A DNA stretch of 64,000 bases from Caryophanales bacterium (GTDB lineage: Bacteria > Bacillota > Bacilli > Exiguobacteriales > Exiguobacteriaceae), in the NCBI GenBank assembly GCA_902363455.1, contig CABJAC010000002.1, positions 176,502-240,501 of the forward strand, in the 5' to 3' direction. Shown in pieces: positions 1-10,900 of this stretch. The notes under the pieces are model-generated. The model did no database searches. It saw only the letters and a list, made by a program, of their open reading frames with translations, and was not told the origin of the DNA. The stretch's first letter is position 1. Each line of letters starts with the position of its first letter. Made by a program: the position numbers and the translations under genes.

Positions 1-128
1 AGGATGAGAATATTTTACAAATTTTAAAGTTCGATCGTATTCAAGGAGCATTCGTATTAGAGACAATTGAAATTTCTGATGGCGGAGACTCTGTTGTAAA
101 TATTGAATCTGAAGATGATGATTTTTAA
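1..128 (+). CDS. C-terminal end of a gene cut by the window edge (dptF position)
   Basis: Reading from base 3, an open frame of 41 codons runs to a TAA at 126-128 and ends in the acidic residues ESEDDDF. Only the tail is present, so no domain can be read. It is on the same strand as the dptG-like gene and ends about 30 bases before that gene's start, so the two probably share a transcript. In phosphorothioation restriction loci the gene before dptG is normally dptF (also called sspF), a P-loop protein. That identity is inferred from position only. Confidence 0.5.
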   Translation, partial: DENILQILKFDRIQGAFVLETIEISDGGDSVVNIESEDDDF

Positions 129-161
129 ATCTAAGCAAAAGTAATTGAAAGGGTGTTAGAT

Positions 162-1781
162 ATGCAAGAAGAAAGTGCAAAATTTTCTAGCAAGATTGGT
201 GCTGAAATATGGGGACATCGGTTTAAAGATGGTCAGCGTGGACCAGAGTATACTTTAGAGTTTTTAAATGTGTTTGCTGGAACAGGTTTTAGCTTGGAAA
301 AGAAGTATTATGATCGAAGAAAAATGATTGAATTTCGTCAGTTTGTCTATGAAGGAGAAAAAGAAGGTGCGAAAGGTTATACTGCAATTTTCGAAGAAAA
401 GAAAAAAGATGTAATTCGAAAGAAGCTTGGAGTAAGCGAAAAACAATTAGAAGATTTACAGGTGTTCTTTAAAAATTTAACTATACCTCTAATGACACCG
501 ATGGGAAAACCAGTTGATCGCTCGTGGTACGCTCAAATGATGTATCCTCTCCACGAATCGTTGCTTTTTTCTGAAGTTCGTGTAAATAGAGATAAAGGCA
601 ATTCGAAAAATTTAACAATTAATTATGAACGTAATTTTTTTGCTCGTGGCGGAGAACTGTACTTTTTAATGTTGCATTATGGAACATTAAATAATCCTGA
701 ATTAAGAATTAATATCGAGAAAAATATGAAAACTCTATTATCTAGTTCTAGTGGAGTAATTGCTGTCATTAATCAAATTAACGAAGCATTTAGTGAGTAC
801 AGTACTGGAGATCAGCCTGCACCACTAATCAAAGATGAAGAGTTATCAACTGTCATTACTAGTTGGGAAAGCAGTGAATACCCAACATTACCAAATACAG
901 ATTTAGCATTGTATAAAGAATTTGCAGAGGAACTTAATGCATTGCTTATGCTAAATATTGATATTTATGAAATGTTTGATATTTTAACTTCGCTCATAAC
1001 ATTCCAACTTCATCGTTATATGATTTTTCAATCAGAACAAATTATTGGTGAAACGAGTAATTATTTCATTGATTGCTTAGAAGGTCAAAATAAATCAATT
1101 AAATTTTTAGCACAAGATTCTTATCGGATTCACGAAACTATAGTAAGAGAAGCCTATAAAACTTTTGTAGAAGACCGAGTAGAAGAAATATTCTCTGAAG
1201 TCAAAGCAGAAGAAAAAATTTATTCTTGGAGAAATAGCCTTGATAGCTTTGAAAAAGATAAAGTGAAGGGCTATTCTGGATTTTTTAACGAATTAAATTT
1301 TACTAGTCTTCAAGCAGCCAAAAAGAAAAAACTTATAGAGGCATTAGAGACTGAAGATATTAATAACGCTAAAAAGTTACTTAGATTACGCATCGTAGAA
1401 CTTTATATGGAGGATTTATCGAAAACACAAGTTCCTATTATGAAAACTTTAGCTCGTGATGGTCAGTTCATCGTTTCGGGAAAAGGATCTAAAGCTCGAT
1501 ATGTACTACATGATAATGTCTTAAGTGCTTTAGTGTATGCAACACTTAATGGTCAGAATAATTTACCGTATGATGATTTTCTAAATGAATTATTCCAAAA
1601 ATACCGCATTATTATTGGAGAAGATGCCGCTAAAAATTCTGGGTTATATTCAAAAGAAGGAATCAATCTAACTCATTTTAGAAGTAATGAGAAAAAAATG
1701 AGACAAAAATTAAAACAAAATGGGCTTCTCCAAGAATACTCAGATGCAACAGCACTAGTTACAAACCCTTATTTTAATTAA
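162..1781 (+). CDS. dptG: DptG/SspG-like phosphorothioation-dependent restriction protein
   Basis: The product has 539 residues if translation starts at the ATG at 162, which has AAAGGGTG six bases upstream. A GTG at 153 is in frame but overlaps that ribosome binding site. The protein is soluble, lysine- and glutamate-rich, with no signal peptide or membrane segment and no catalytic motif that I can see. I assign it to DptG/SspG by size, by its place directly before a 1.7-kilocodon FtsK/HerA-type protein, and by the sspBC genes that follow. In characterised loci DptFGH or SspFGH damages DNA that lacks phosphorothioate marks; the role of the G subunit is not clear. The gene is very AT-rich. 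It lies 29 bases before dptH. Confidence 0.6.
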   Translation: MQEESAKFSSKIGAEIWGHRFKDGQRGPEYTLEFLNVFAGTGFSLEKKYYDRRKMIEFRQFVYEGEKEGAKGYTAIFEEKKKDVIRKKLGVSEKQLEDLQVFFKNLTIPLMTPMGKPVDRSWYAQMMYPLHESLLFSEVRVNRDKGNSKNLTINYERNFFARGGELYFLMLHYGTLNNPELRINIEKNMKTLLSSSSGVIAVINQINEAFSEYSTGDQPAPLIKDEELSTVITSWESSEYPTLPNTDLALYKEFAEELNALLMLNIDIYEMFDILTSLITFQLHRYMIFQSEQIIGETSNYFIDCLEGQNKSIKFLAQDSYRIHETIVREAYKTFVEDRVEEIFSEVKAEEKIYSWRNSLDSFEKDKVKGYSGFFNELNFTSLQAAKKKKLIEALETEDINNAKKLLRLRIVELYMEDLSKTQVPIMKTLARDGQFIVSGKGSKARYVLHDNVLSALVYATLNGQNNLPYDDFLNELFQKYRIIIGEDAAKNSGLYSKEGINLTHFRSNEKKMRQKLKQNGLLQEYSDATALVTNPYFN

Positions 1782-1810
1782 TTCAAAGTACTGGGAGGGA
1801 GCATTAAGAA

Positions 1811-4800
1811 ATGATTGCAAGAATTACTCAAAAAGAAAAAATAATAGGCAGCTGGATTGCACAACACTTACTTAATTATCTTAAAGATCATAAAAATAAA
1901 AATGCTGAAAAAGTATTAGTAAAAATAGAAGGAATTAATGAAGAATACTTTCCAGCCATCTTGAACGCTCTATTAGAAAATCAAGCTCAACTCAAAAGCT
2001 TTTATGAACCAGTGATACGAACTATAAAACAAATTGATGGTTATGATTCCTTTGTTTTAAATGAAAATGAAAATGGAGTATGGTTGCGAAATAATGTAAA
2101 AACGAATGAAGCATTAATTTTATTGATGAATGAACGAACACCAGAAGCTCAAAGCTTAAAAGATATTGTTTCTATTGATGAAACACAGTTACTATCATCA
2201 GATGGCTTTTTCAGTTTAGATCAATCTCTTCAAGAAAGAGGATATTTAGAACCACATCAGATAAAAGACTTACTCAAACTAATTGGAGCATATCAACATA
2301 GAGGAGAACTTGATTTACAACTTTCGATGCTTATTGCTTATATTGAAAGTGTGTTACAAGAGAAAGAAATATCCAATGACACATTTAAAGAGATTTTAGG
2401 GAAATCTTTACCTCATTTTCGATTATTTAAAGACGAGCATTTAAAGTTTGAGTCGTTAGAGGGACTTCGTAATCAGCTTAGAAAAAACTTTTTATTAAGT
2501 CACTTAAGAAAAAGTTTGGTAAATTATTTAGATACAGAAAAATTGATAAAAAATGTGGATAATTTCATTCGTAATGAAGAAAAAAATAATTTTTCAAGTG
2601 AAGTTTGGAAAAATTTTAATAACGATAAAATATTATTTTTAGAAAAAACAATGGAGTTTGTTGAAAGACGAAATAATGATCTTTTAAGTCTAGTTTCTTA
2701 CAATGATGCAGAACGAATTTTTGGTTTTAAAGTGTCTAATTCTTTAAAAGATAAATTAAATAACACAAGAGATATAATTTTAGACAATTTTGCAGAAAAA
2801 ATTAGAGAAGCAAAAAATATTGAAGAAGAGAACCAGTTAAAACAAGAAAAAATGGAAGATGAAAGTCGCTTTGATCGTGGTGTTGAAGCCGTAAATAGTA
2901 AAAATGATATTGAGGCAATTCGAGAATTTCGAGAAGAATATGAACAAGAACTTGAGAAAGAAGATATATTGAAAAAAATTATTAATATTGAAAATAAGCT
3001 TGAAAATCCATCTGAGTATATTGATATTTTTGAAGCGATTTTATCTGAAACCTTAGTGATGTTAGAGGAAATAGAACATGAAGAATTCAATGGTAACCTC
3101 TCCTTTGAAATTTCAATTGATCAAAACATAGAAGTTTCTGAAGAACAAGCTAGATTCTTTAATTTCCATCTGAAATCTTTATCAATGCTATCTTCAAACG
3201 TAATTGTTCTTTCTGAATTGAAAAGTTCCAATGAAGCATCAAAAGACATCGATGTAATTCCTGTTAAATTAAGACTCTTAAAAAATGAAAATTCGATATC
3301 GAAATCTATCGTCAAGGTCGATGCTAGTAGAATGTTAATTGAAACGAGTTTCTCAAAGTTTATTAATCAAATTCAAAACGGATTTTTACAGTCTATTGTT
3401 ACGAAAAAGGGTACGCCAGTTGAAGAAGATTTTAATGAGTATTTGAATGAACAACAACATTATACTTTGATGTCTGATAAACGATTGTTAGAACCCATCG
3501 AGCAATTTAAAAAATACAATACAGAATACACTAGTATTCTTAAATCTATTATCGACGAAAATAGAGGAATAACCACTGAAGATTTAAATCGAGTAGCTGC
3601 CCTTAGCGAATCATTTCTAAAGTGTTCTGATCATGATGTAGATAGTGTTAGAAAAATATACTCACTTCTGAATGAAATTGGAACAATAAAGATTTTTGAA
3701 ACTAAAAATGTTAAACAATCAGAAGTTGAACGGAAAATAGTATCTGTGTTCAATCCTATTAGATTTATTGCTTATGGATTTAAACTTATTCATTTTGGAA
3801 ATTTACTCTCTAATATTTCTGATACGTCTGAACAACGTAATAAAATCCAAGATGTAGAAGATTTAAAGCAGTACAAAGAGTATCTAAGAGGATCGTTTAC
3901 TAACTTAGCACCATCTTATTACGTATCTAAGAATGGTAATCATCTATTTGCACAAGATGAACTATACGGTCAGGGAACGTATATCGAGGGTGGAGAAGTT
4001 GAGAGTGTTTCTTCCCAAGCAACTTCCTTTGCGAAAGAAATTGAAAAAGTTACGAACGATTATGTTCGAGTTTATCCATATGCTGCCGATTGTTTAGATA
4101 TTTTATTCTTATATGTTACCAATTTAGAGTTTGTAAAAAAGAGTGTGGAACAAATTTTGAGAAATGATAGTTTAAAAAAGTTAAACATAACAATTCACAG
4201 TCCTGCGAGAGCTGCAATGCTTTATGATGAGATCAATCAATGGATTCAATCGCAAGAAGAGTACATTAACGCTGTGGATTCGTTTGGTGAATTTCCTAGA
4301 TTAGAAATCAATGTATTACCATTTAGCGATCCTAAAACACTTGAGGAAAAGATAGATACATCCATGCTAGACTTTGATTTAGCAGTGTTTATTGATTACT
4401 TCGGTCAAAGTGACAATTTAAAAATTCCACATCAATTTTACTCAGAAAGCTACAAAGAATGTGAGCTTACAGATAAAAATTGGGTCTTTTATGAGAATCG
4501 TGAATTTAAAGCTGTCAAAGAAGGTACTCGATTAATCAACTATGTTTCACCTAACCAACCAAAGTTGATGCAACAATTTTATAATATGCAAGCGATTTTG
4601 AAAGACGGATTAGTCATCGAACCTAACAAGATTGGTCTATTAAAAGGTAGATTATCTGTAACACGTACAGAAACAAATACACTATATAAACTTGCACATG
4701 AAAAGTTTAATTGGGTTGTCACTTACGATAGATTTATGGATCCTTTATTAATGAAACAAGTAGCCGAAGGATCGAATATTATTCGTTATCATGTAAATCG

Positions 4801-7006
4801 ATTAGGAAAAGAAGAAATTAAAGTTCTTGTTTCCTCTTCAGACTCAATTAGAAGATCTTCAAAAGTGGATATGGAAGTCAATTATTACCGTGATCGTCTC
4901 CATAGTAGGTTAAAAGATCAGTTGAAAGTTAGTAGTATAGACATACAACAGGTTGATAAAGCTCTTAAAGTTGTAAAAGAATTATCCGGTGGTCTAGTGC
5001 TAAGAGCATTAGGACCTGGGAAATTTGTTAACGAATTTTTATCAGTATATTTAACTGTTCTACAGGATGGAAAGTCTGATGATACAGTAGTTTTATGGGA
5101 TATGTGTGATGAATTAGAGTGGTTTAGAACCCGGCAAAAACGTCCGGATTTATTAAAAACAACCATTCAATATTTTCCTGAAACAGAAACGTATAATGTT
5201 AAATTTGATTTAATAGAATTAAAGCTTATACAGGAACAAAGTTATGTTAGTGAAGTAACTGACGCTAAAGTTCAATTAATATCAGGTGAGAAAACGTTGA
5301 AAAAATTCTTTAGAAGATTCGATTCGGCACTCGAAAGAAATCTATATTTAAATTCATTTTTGCTTCATTTGGAAGACAAACGTGCATATGAAGAATTTGA
5401 ACTAGCGATACTACATGAATTAAGAAACAATGAAAATATCCAAATCAATTTTGAATTTACAAAGTCAATTTATGCTTATATTCATAATAAAAATATTGAA
5501 TTTGAAGGTCGTTCAGAACTTTCACCTGGACATTATTACGAAAGAGAAGACGAAAATGAAATAGCAGTAAATACTTTTACTAGATCATACATTTTATCTG
5601 AAATGAATGTTCCTGATCATGAAGTAAATAATGAACTGCAGGACGAAGAAGCATTATTAGAACAGGTTGCTATAACTGATGATAGTGAATACTTTAGTCA
5701 CTATACCCAAATAGATAACAGCAATCTTATTTTGACTGAAATACCGAAGGACAAAGTTATAGAGGAAAGCGACTTACAGAAGCAAAGTGAATCGAATATA
5801 AAAAATGAAATACGAGATATCGAATTAGTTAAAGATATTGAGGAATCTCAATACCCAGAAGATCACGCATTAAAGAACGTTCAAGCTCTACAAACAGAAT
5901 CACTTGATGAAGCATTGAAAAAACAAGGGGATAGTTACGCGGACACTCTACAGACTAAACTTAGAATAAACAATGTTCAGTTTACAGTAGAACGAACTAT
6001 CGTAGGTGCTAGTGTCATTCGTATTATTGGTAGAATTCCGTCGGATCAGAGTATTACAGCAGTTGAAAAGAAGGCTAAAGATATGCCTTTATGGCTGCAT
6101 ATCGATTCGCCACCAACTATTTTTAGTGATCGAAATGGTATCAATATAGACATTAATCGTAATGATCCTGATACAATTTTCTTCTCACAGTTCATGAAGT
6201 ATGTTCGAAGAGATATCACAGAAACAGAACTGAAAAATGGTTTTCTTGTTCCTATTGGACTAAATCCTTTAAATGAGGTGATGTCAGTTGATTTTAACGG
6301 TACAGAACCTCATATGTTAGTCGCCGGATCAACAGGAAGTGGAAAAAGCGTAAGTTTGAATTCCATTGTCATGTCTATGATGTGTCTATACACACCCGAA
6401 GAATTGAAATTTGTATTTATAGATCCAAAACAAGTTGAATTCTCTATGTTTGAAGATGTTCAGCATACTGATAAAGTATTGTTAGATTTAATGGATTCTG
6501 CTGATTATTTAGATGTTATGATTATAGAAATGGAAAATCGATATAGTAAATTTAAAGATGCTTATGCAAAAAATCTGAAAGAATATAATGAAACGCTAAT
6601 TGAAGAAAATAAATCATCAGAAGTTTTACCTCGTATTGTTATTGTTTTTGATGAATTTGCTGACTTCATGATGCAGGATAAAGAATTTGCACAACGCATC
6701 GAAACTGCAATCAAAAGGATCGGTCAAAAAGGACGAGCTGCGGGAATTCATATGATAGTTTGTACACAATCGCCTAAGGCGGAGATTATTAGTACTACTA
6801 TTAAAAATAATTTACTAGCACGCTTAGGATTAAAAGTAACAGACGCAGTTGCATCGAATGTTGTATTAGATACAAGTGGTGCAGAAAATTTAGCAGGAAA
6901 AGGTGATTACCTATTAAAGAAAGATAGAGAACCAGTTAGAGGGAAAAGTCCTTATTTAGAACCACAATCTTTACGAGCTTTAATGAGGTTCTTTAAAAAT
7001 AACTAA
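1811..7006 (+). CDS. dptH: DptH/SspH-like restriction protein with FtsK/HerA-type ATPase domain
   Basis: This 1731-residue protein starts at an ATG preceded by GGGAGGGAG. Residues 1 to about 1450 are charged and partly coiled-coil (for example around 340-440) without a recognised motif. The C-terminal quarter is a DNA-translocase motor: Walker A GSTGSGKS near residue 1506, Walker B IVIVFDEFAD near 1610, then GRAAGIHMIVCTQ and a GAENLAGKGDYLL stretch, all typical of FtsK/SpoIIIE-like pumping ATPases. DptH is the large subunit of phosphorothioation-dependent restriction and its size fits. The likely job is to translocate along or unwind unmodified DNA as part of an FGH complex. A hairpin terminator follows directly. 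High A+T content suggests horizontal acquisition. Confidence 0.72.
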   Translation: MIARITQKEKIIGSWIAQHLLNYLKDHKNKNAEKVLVKIEGINEEYFPAILNALLENQAQLKSFYEPVIRTIKQIDGYDSFVLNENENGVWLRNNVKTNEALILLMNERTPEAQSLKDIVSIDETQLLSSDGFFSLDQSLQERGYLEPHQIKDLLKLIGAYQHRGELDLQLSMLIAYIESVLQEKEISNDTFKEILGKSLPHFRLFKDEHLKFESLEGLRNQLRKNFLLSHLRKSLVNYLDTEKLIKNVDNFIRNEEKNNFSSEVWKNFNNDKILFLEKTMEFVERRNNDLLSLVSYNDAERIFGFKVSNSLKDKLNNTRDIILDNFAEKIREAKNIEEENQLKQEKMEDESRFDRGVEAVNSKNDIEAIREFREEYEQELEKEDILKKIINIENKLENPSEYIDIFEAILSETLVMLEEIEHEEFNGNLSFEISIDQNIEVSEEQARFFNFHLKSLSMLSSNVIVLSELKSSNEASKDIDVIPVKLRLLKNENSISKSIVKVDASRMLIETSFSKFINQIQNGFLQSIVTKKGTPVEEDFNEYLNEQQHYTLMSDKRLLEPIEQFKKYNTEYTSILKSIIDENRGITTEDLNRVAALSESFLKCSDHDVDSVRKIYSLLNEIGTIKIFETKNVKQSEVERKIVSVFNPIRFIAYGFKLIHFGNLLSNISDTSEQRNKIQDVEDLKQYKEYLRGSFTNLAPSYYVSKNGNHLFAQDELYGQGTYIEGGEVESVSSQATSFAKEIEKVTNDYVRVYPYAADCLDILFLYVTNLEFVKKSVEQILRNDSLKKLNITIHSPARAAMLYDEINQWIQSQEEYINAVDSFGEFPRLEINVLPFSDPKTLEEKIDTSMLDFDLAVFIDYFGQSDNLKIPHQFYSESYKECELTDKNWVFYENREFKAVKEGTRLINYVSPNQPKLMQQFYNMQAILKDGLVIEPNKIGLLKGRLSVTRTETNTLYKLAHEKFNWVVTYDRFMDPLLMKQVAEGSNIIRYHVNRLGKEEIKVLVSSSDSIRRSSKVDMEVNYYRDRLHSRLKDQLKVSSIDIQQVDKALKVVKELSGGLVLRALGPGKFVNEFLSVYLTVLQDGKSDDTVVLWDMCDELEWFRTRQKRPDLLKTTIQYFPETETYNVKFDLIELKLIQEQSYVSEVTDAKVQLISGEKTLKKFFRRFDSALERNLYLNSFLLHLEDKRAYEEFELAILHELRNNENIQINFEFTKSIYAYIHNKNIEFEGRSELSPGHYYEREDENEIAVNTFTRSYILSEMNVPDHEVNNELQDEEALLEQVAITDDSEYFSHYTQIDNSNLILTEIPKDKVIEESDLQKQSESNIKNEIRDIELVKDIEESQYPEDHALKNVQALQTESLDEALKKQGDSYADTLQTKLRINNVQFTVERTIVGASVIRIIGRIPSDQSITAVEKKAKDMPLWLHIDSPPTIFSDRNGINIDINRNDPDTIFFSQFMKYVRRDITETELKNGFLVPIGLNPLNEVMSVDFNGTEPHMLVAGSTGSGKSVSLNSIVMSMMCLYTPEELKFVFIDPKQVEFSMFEDVQHTDKVLLDLMDSADYLDVMIIEMENRYSKFKDAYAKNLKEYNETLIEENKSSEVLPRIVIVFDEFADFMMQDKEFAQRIETAIKRIGQKGRAAGIHMIVCTQSPKAEIISTTIKNNLLARLGLKVTDAVASNVVLDTSGAENLAGKGDYLLKKDREPVRGKSPYLEPQSLRALMRFFKNN

Positions 7007-7011
7007 ACTTA

Positions 7012-7049
7012 CAAAGTAGCCAAGAGTAATCTGGCTACTTTGCTTTGTT
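7012..7049 (+). terminator. Terminator or attenuator between dptH and sspB
   Basis: CAAAGTAGCCA (7012-7022) pairs perfectly with TGGCTACTTTG (7032-7042), followed by CTTTGTT. It lies 6 bases after the dptH stop and only 21 bases before the sspB start, so it may separate or modulate the restriction and modification transcripts. Confidence 0.65.
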
Positions 7050-7069
7050 AAAATTAAGGTGGGTTACGA

Positions 7070-7936
7070 ATGGGTTTTGGACAGCATCAGAGTTTTTACT
7101 TACGTCCGCATTGGCTGTATAAAGGATTAAATGAAATTAAAAGCGATACTCGCTTTTTTTATAATGACACACATTTTGAACAACTAGGTTTAGGGAAAAA
7201 CATGGCGAAGTCAGCGAAGTATTGGTTACTCTCAACGGGTCTCATGGAAGAAAAAAAACAATCAGGAAAAACGGAACATCACCTTACTTCTTTGGGAGAA
7301 TTAGTTGATAAGCATGATAAATATATTCAACATCCCGTTACAAAAAGTGTTCTGCATTATACTTTAGCCTCTGATCCAAAAATCGCAACAAGTTGGTATT
7401 GGTTTTTTAATGTGTTTAGAGAATCAATTTTCGACAAATCGATATTGATAGAAACGTTAGAAACCTGGGTCAGTCATACACTAGAAAAATCAGTGTCTTC
7501 TAATTCACTAAAAAGAGATATTGATTGTCTCATTCAGATGTATAGTCCAAATAATCTTTCTTCTACTCCTGAAGATGTTATCAAAAGTCCGTTCGAAGAG
7601 TTAGGGTTGATAAGCAATACAGTTAAAGGTACTTATAAAAAAACACCATTAGATACGGCATTTAAGCTTGAAGTACTTTATATCACTTTTTTGATCTATA
7701 CAGAAAGAAATGAACTCAATGAAGTGAGTCTTGATGAATTAATAGATGGTGAGAATCTATGGGGGAAAATTTTTAATCTTTCAAGGTCTGAAATTGTCAA
7801 CTGTCTAGAGGAGATGCAAAAAAGGTATCCAATAATTTTTACTAGAACGAACCGTCTCGATGTAGTTAGAGTTACTGATAAAACTAGTTACTTAGATTAT
7901 ATGGAACGATTTTTTGAAAATGAGGTAGTGCTATGA
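7070..7936 (+). CDS. sspB: SspB-like DUF4007 protein (phosphorothioation nickase)
   Basis: The 288-residue product opens with a GQHQSFYLRPHWLYKG stretch and an N-terminal region rich in winged-helix-like segments, which I recognise as the DUF4007 family. The length equals that of known SspB proteins. In SspABCD systems SspB nicks DNA so that sulfur can be inserted into one strand. The start ATG has AAGGTGGG upstream. The gene overlaps sspC by four bases (ATGA), so the two are translationally coupled. Family assignment is by motif and context; the catalytic residues were not mapped. Codon use is AT-rich like its neighbours. Confidence 0.72.
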   Translation: MGFGQHQSFYLRPHWLYKGLNEIKSDTRFFYNDTHFEQLGLGKNMAKSAKYWLLSTGLMEEKKQSGKTEHHLTSLGELVDKHDKYIQHPVTKSVLHYTLASDPKIATSWYWFFNVFRESIFDKSILIETLETWVSHTLEKSVSSNSLKRDIDCLIQMYSPNNLSSTPEDVIKSPFEELGLISNTVKGTYKKTPLDTAFKLEVLYITFLIYTERNELNEVSLDELIDGENLWGKIFNLSRSEIVNCLEEMQKRYPIIFTRTNRLDVVRVTDKTSYLDYMERFFENEVVL

Positions 7937-10900
7937 AAAAGTTTCAACCTAGTATCAATGTAGTGTACGACACAGGAAAGTCCGAACTGTTTGATATGTT
8001 TGTTCCTAACAATGATCAGTTAGAAATTATGGAGAATATAATATCAAGTCTATCCAAAAAAAGCTTAGTCAATTCTCATCTTATGATTGGTCCATATGGA
8101 GCAGGAAAATCCATGGTTGGGGCAATTACCGCCTCGTTAATAACGGCAAGAAAAAACAGTAAAAATGTAAAATCGTTCTTATACAACGTGAGAGGTTTGA
8201 ACAATGATTTATCGGATAAAATTAGAAATAATTTATACGAGAACAGTATCAAGTGGATTCCGATTACAATTACAGGTAAAAATGGACGAGTTGACGAAAT
8301 CATTTTAGAAGCTATTCAGTTGAAATTAAAGTCAGAAGGAATTGTTTTATCTCTTAAAGGAGATAGTGAGCAAATTCTTCAAACGATTGAACTGTGGAAG
8401 AATGACTATAAAGATACGTATTTGAAATTAGTAAATTTGTGTACATCTTTTGGATGTACTATAGAGGAATTGATTCAAGGAATTACTATAAATGATGAAA
8501 GATTTATAGTGGAATTTAAAAAAATGTATGGTACTTTGACTTCTGGAGCTACATATATTTCAGAATCGAAAGCATCATTTGTTGAAAAAATTCAACACCT
8601 AACTAATCAATTATCTATAAAGAAAATGGGACTTTTTATTATTTATGATGAGTTTGGAAGGTTTCTTCAAGGTGTAAATCAGTCGTTGATTTTTCAAACC
8701 ATGCAAGATTTACAAGATATCGCTGAATTTGCAAACCGGTCTTCGAACTTAGGCTTACTTTTTATTACTCATACAGGTCTTCGACAGTATTCAACAGAAA
8801 GTAATAACTTATCTAAAGAAGAATTAGAAAGAGTTGAAAAAAGATTTGAATCGCATCGGTTAGATAGTGATCCGTCTTTATTTTATAGAACAGCATTTAA
8901 AATACTTGAGATTGTTAAAGAAGATAATACACCAAACTTATTTTTATTAAACGATATAGAAAGAATAAAAAACGATTTAAAAAAGTATAATCTTTTTCCG
9001 GATATGGAAGTATCTGAAGTTGAGAACTTTATTTTAGAGAAGTGCCAGCCTATACATCCATTAACAATTAGATTATTACCTATTCTTTCAAATATGCTAG
9101 GACAAAACGATCGAACATTATATACATTTTTATCTCAATTTGATGAGACTAGTTTAGAGACTGATTGGTATTATGCGGATCAGTTATTTAATTATTTTTA
9201 TCCAGATGAATCTTCATTTTATCTAATTGATGATTTAAAGTATTATCGACTATCAATGAGTTACCAAATATCAAACGAAGCAAAAAGACTAGTAAAGTTA
9301 ATGACTTTATTGAATATATCTAATAAGCCTTTTAAACTTTCTGTAGATTTTTTATCCTTTGCACTAGGTAGCAATGAGATGAAAATACGCGAAAGCATAG
9401 AAGAACTTAAAAAAATAAAGATTATAAGATACAATCCGCTAGCTTCATCATATGAGTTATATAGTGGATCTATACTCTCTTTAGAATTCCTAATAGAAGA
9501 ATATCGTTCTAAAACAGTTATAAATGATGGAACTAGAATTAAATTTTTAAATGATTTTTTACCTAACAAATATTTTCTACCTCATGAGTATAATAGCGTT
9601 AAAAGTATGACCCGTTTTGTGGAATCCCAATTTGCCTGGGGAAACGTTTTAAATTTAGATACCCCTATTGGTGATGGAATGATACTATATATGATCTATA
9701 AAAATGATCAAGAATTAAAAAATATCCAGGACTTCGTAATAAATCCCGAAAGAAAAGATATCTTAGTATGCATTACGAAGTTAAACACTAAAGATTTAAT
9801 TATTAAATTAGATGAATTTATGATCTTAGATCTTCTATTAAATACTTCAGAACTAATGCAACAAGATGAGAATTTAGAAGCGGAAATTTTGATTCATTTA
9901 GAGAATATAAGATTTGAAATCGAAAAACTTTTACGACCAATTAGGCAATTTGAGAAAGGTAATTTAACTTGGTATATCAATAATGATGTTGTCAAAATCG
10001 ATTCCAAGAATGCACTCGAAAAGAAAATTTCAAATTGGATGTTCGAGAGATTCCCAGCAACGCCGGAAATTAGAAATGAAGGATTCAACAAAAAGAATGT
10101 TACATCTATTCAAAAGAAAGCTGCTAAAAGTATCTTGTCTCAATTACTCTCACCTACATTTTCAGGTAGGTTTGATATCCAAGGTTTTGGTCCGGATTAT
10201 TTAATTTATGCAACTATGTTTAAAAATACAGGAATTGATACAAATAATCTAAGTCAAATACCTGATGATAATCTGCTGAAATTAAGGTACGATTTACTCT
10301 CGTATCTCAAACAGAATAGAAGAGGTAAAATTGTTGGTTTATACGATTTATTGAGACATGAACCCTATGGCATTAGAGAACCACTAATACCACTATTACT
10401 AATAGCTCTATTAAAAGACATTTGGCATCAGATGGCGTTTTATTCAAATGATTTTTACATCCATGAATTGAATGCAGATATGCTATATGAGATTTTAGAG
10501 TTAAGAGCAGATTTTTATGAATACGAACTATACGAATTATCTTCAGCAAACTTAAATCTACTCAAAGATTTAAATACTACTTTCTTTGATGGTACTTTAT
10601 CAGAACAGCCTGTAATAATTTTTACAGAGCTAACCCGATGGTTACGGAACTTGCCAAGGTATACTCAAGTAACTGACCAGTTAACTAATGCTGAAAATCA
10701 ATTCAAAGAAATTATTCGACATAGTGAAACCGACCCCCTTGCATCGATTAATAATCTAGCAAAAATTATTGAAGATAGTCGTGATTTAAAGATTTTAAAA
10801 TCACGACTAGAAAACCATTTAAGCCTTTTGACAGAACAGATTAAAAAAGAAGTTTTTCTTAAGATGGAAATCGAATCAAACGAAGACATCCAGAAGTGGG

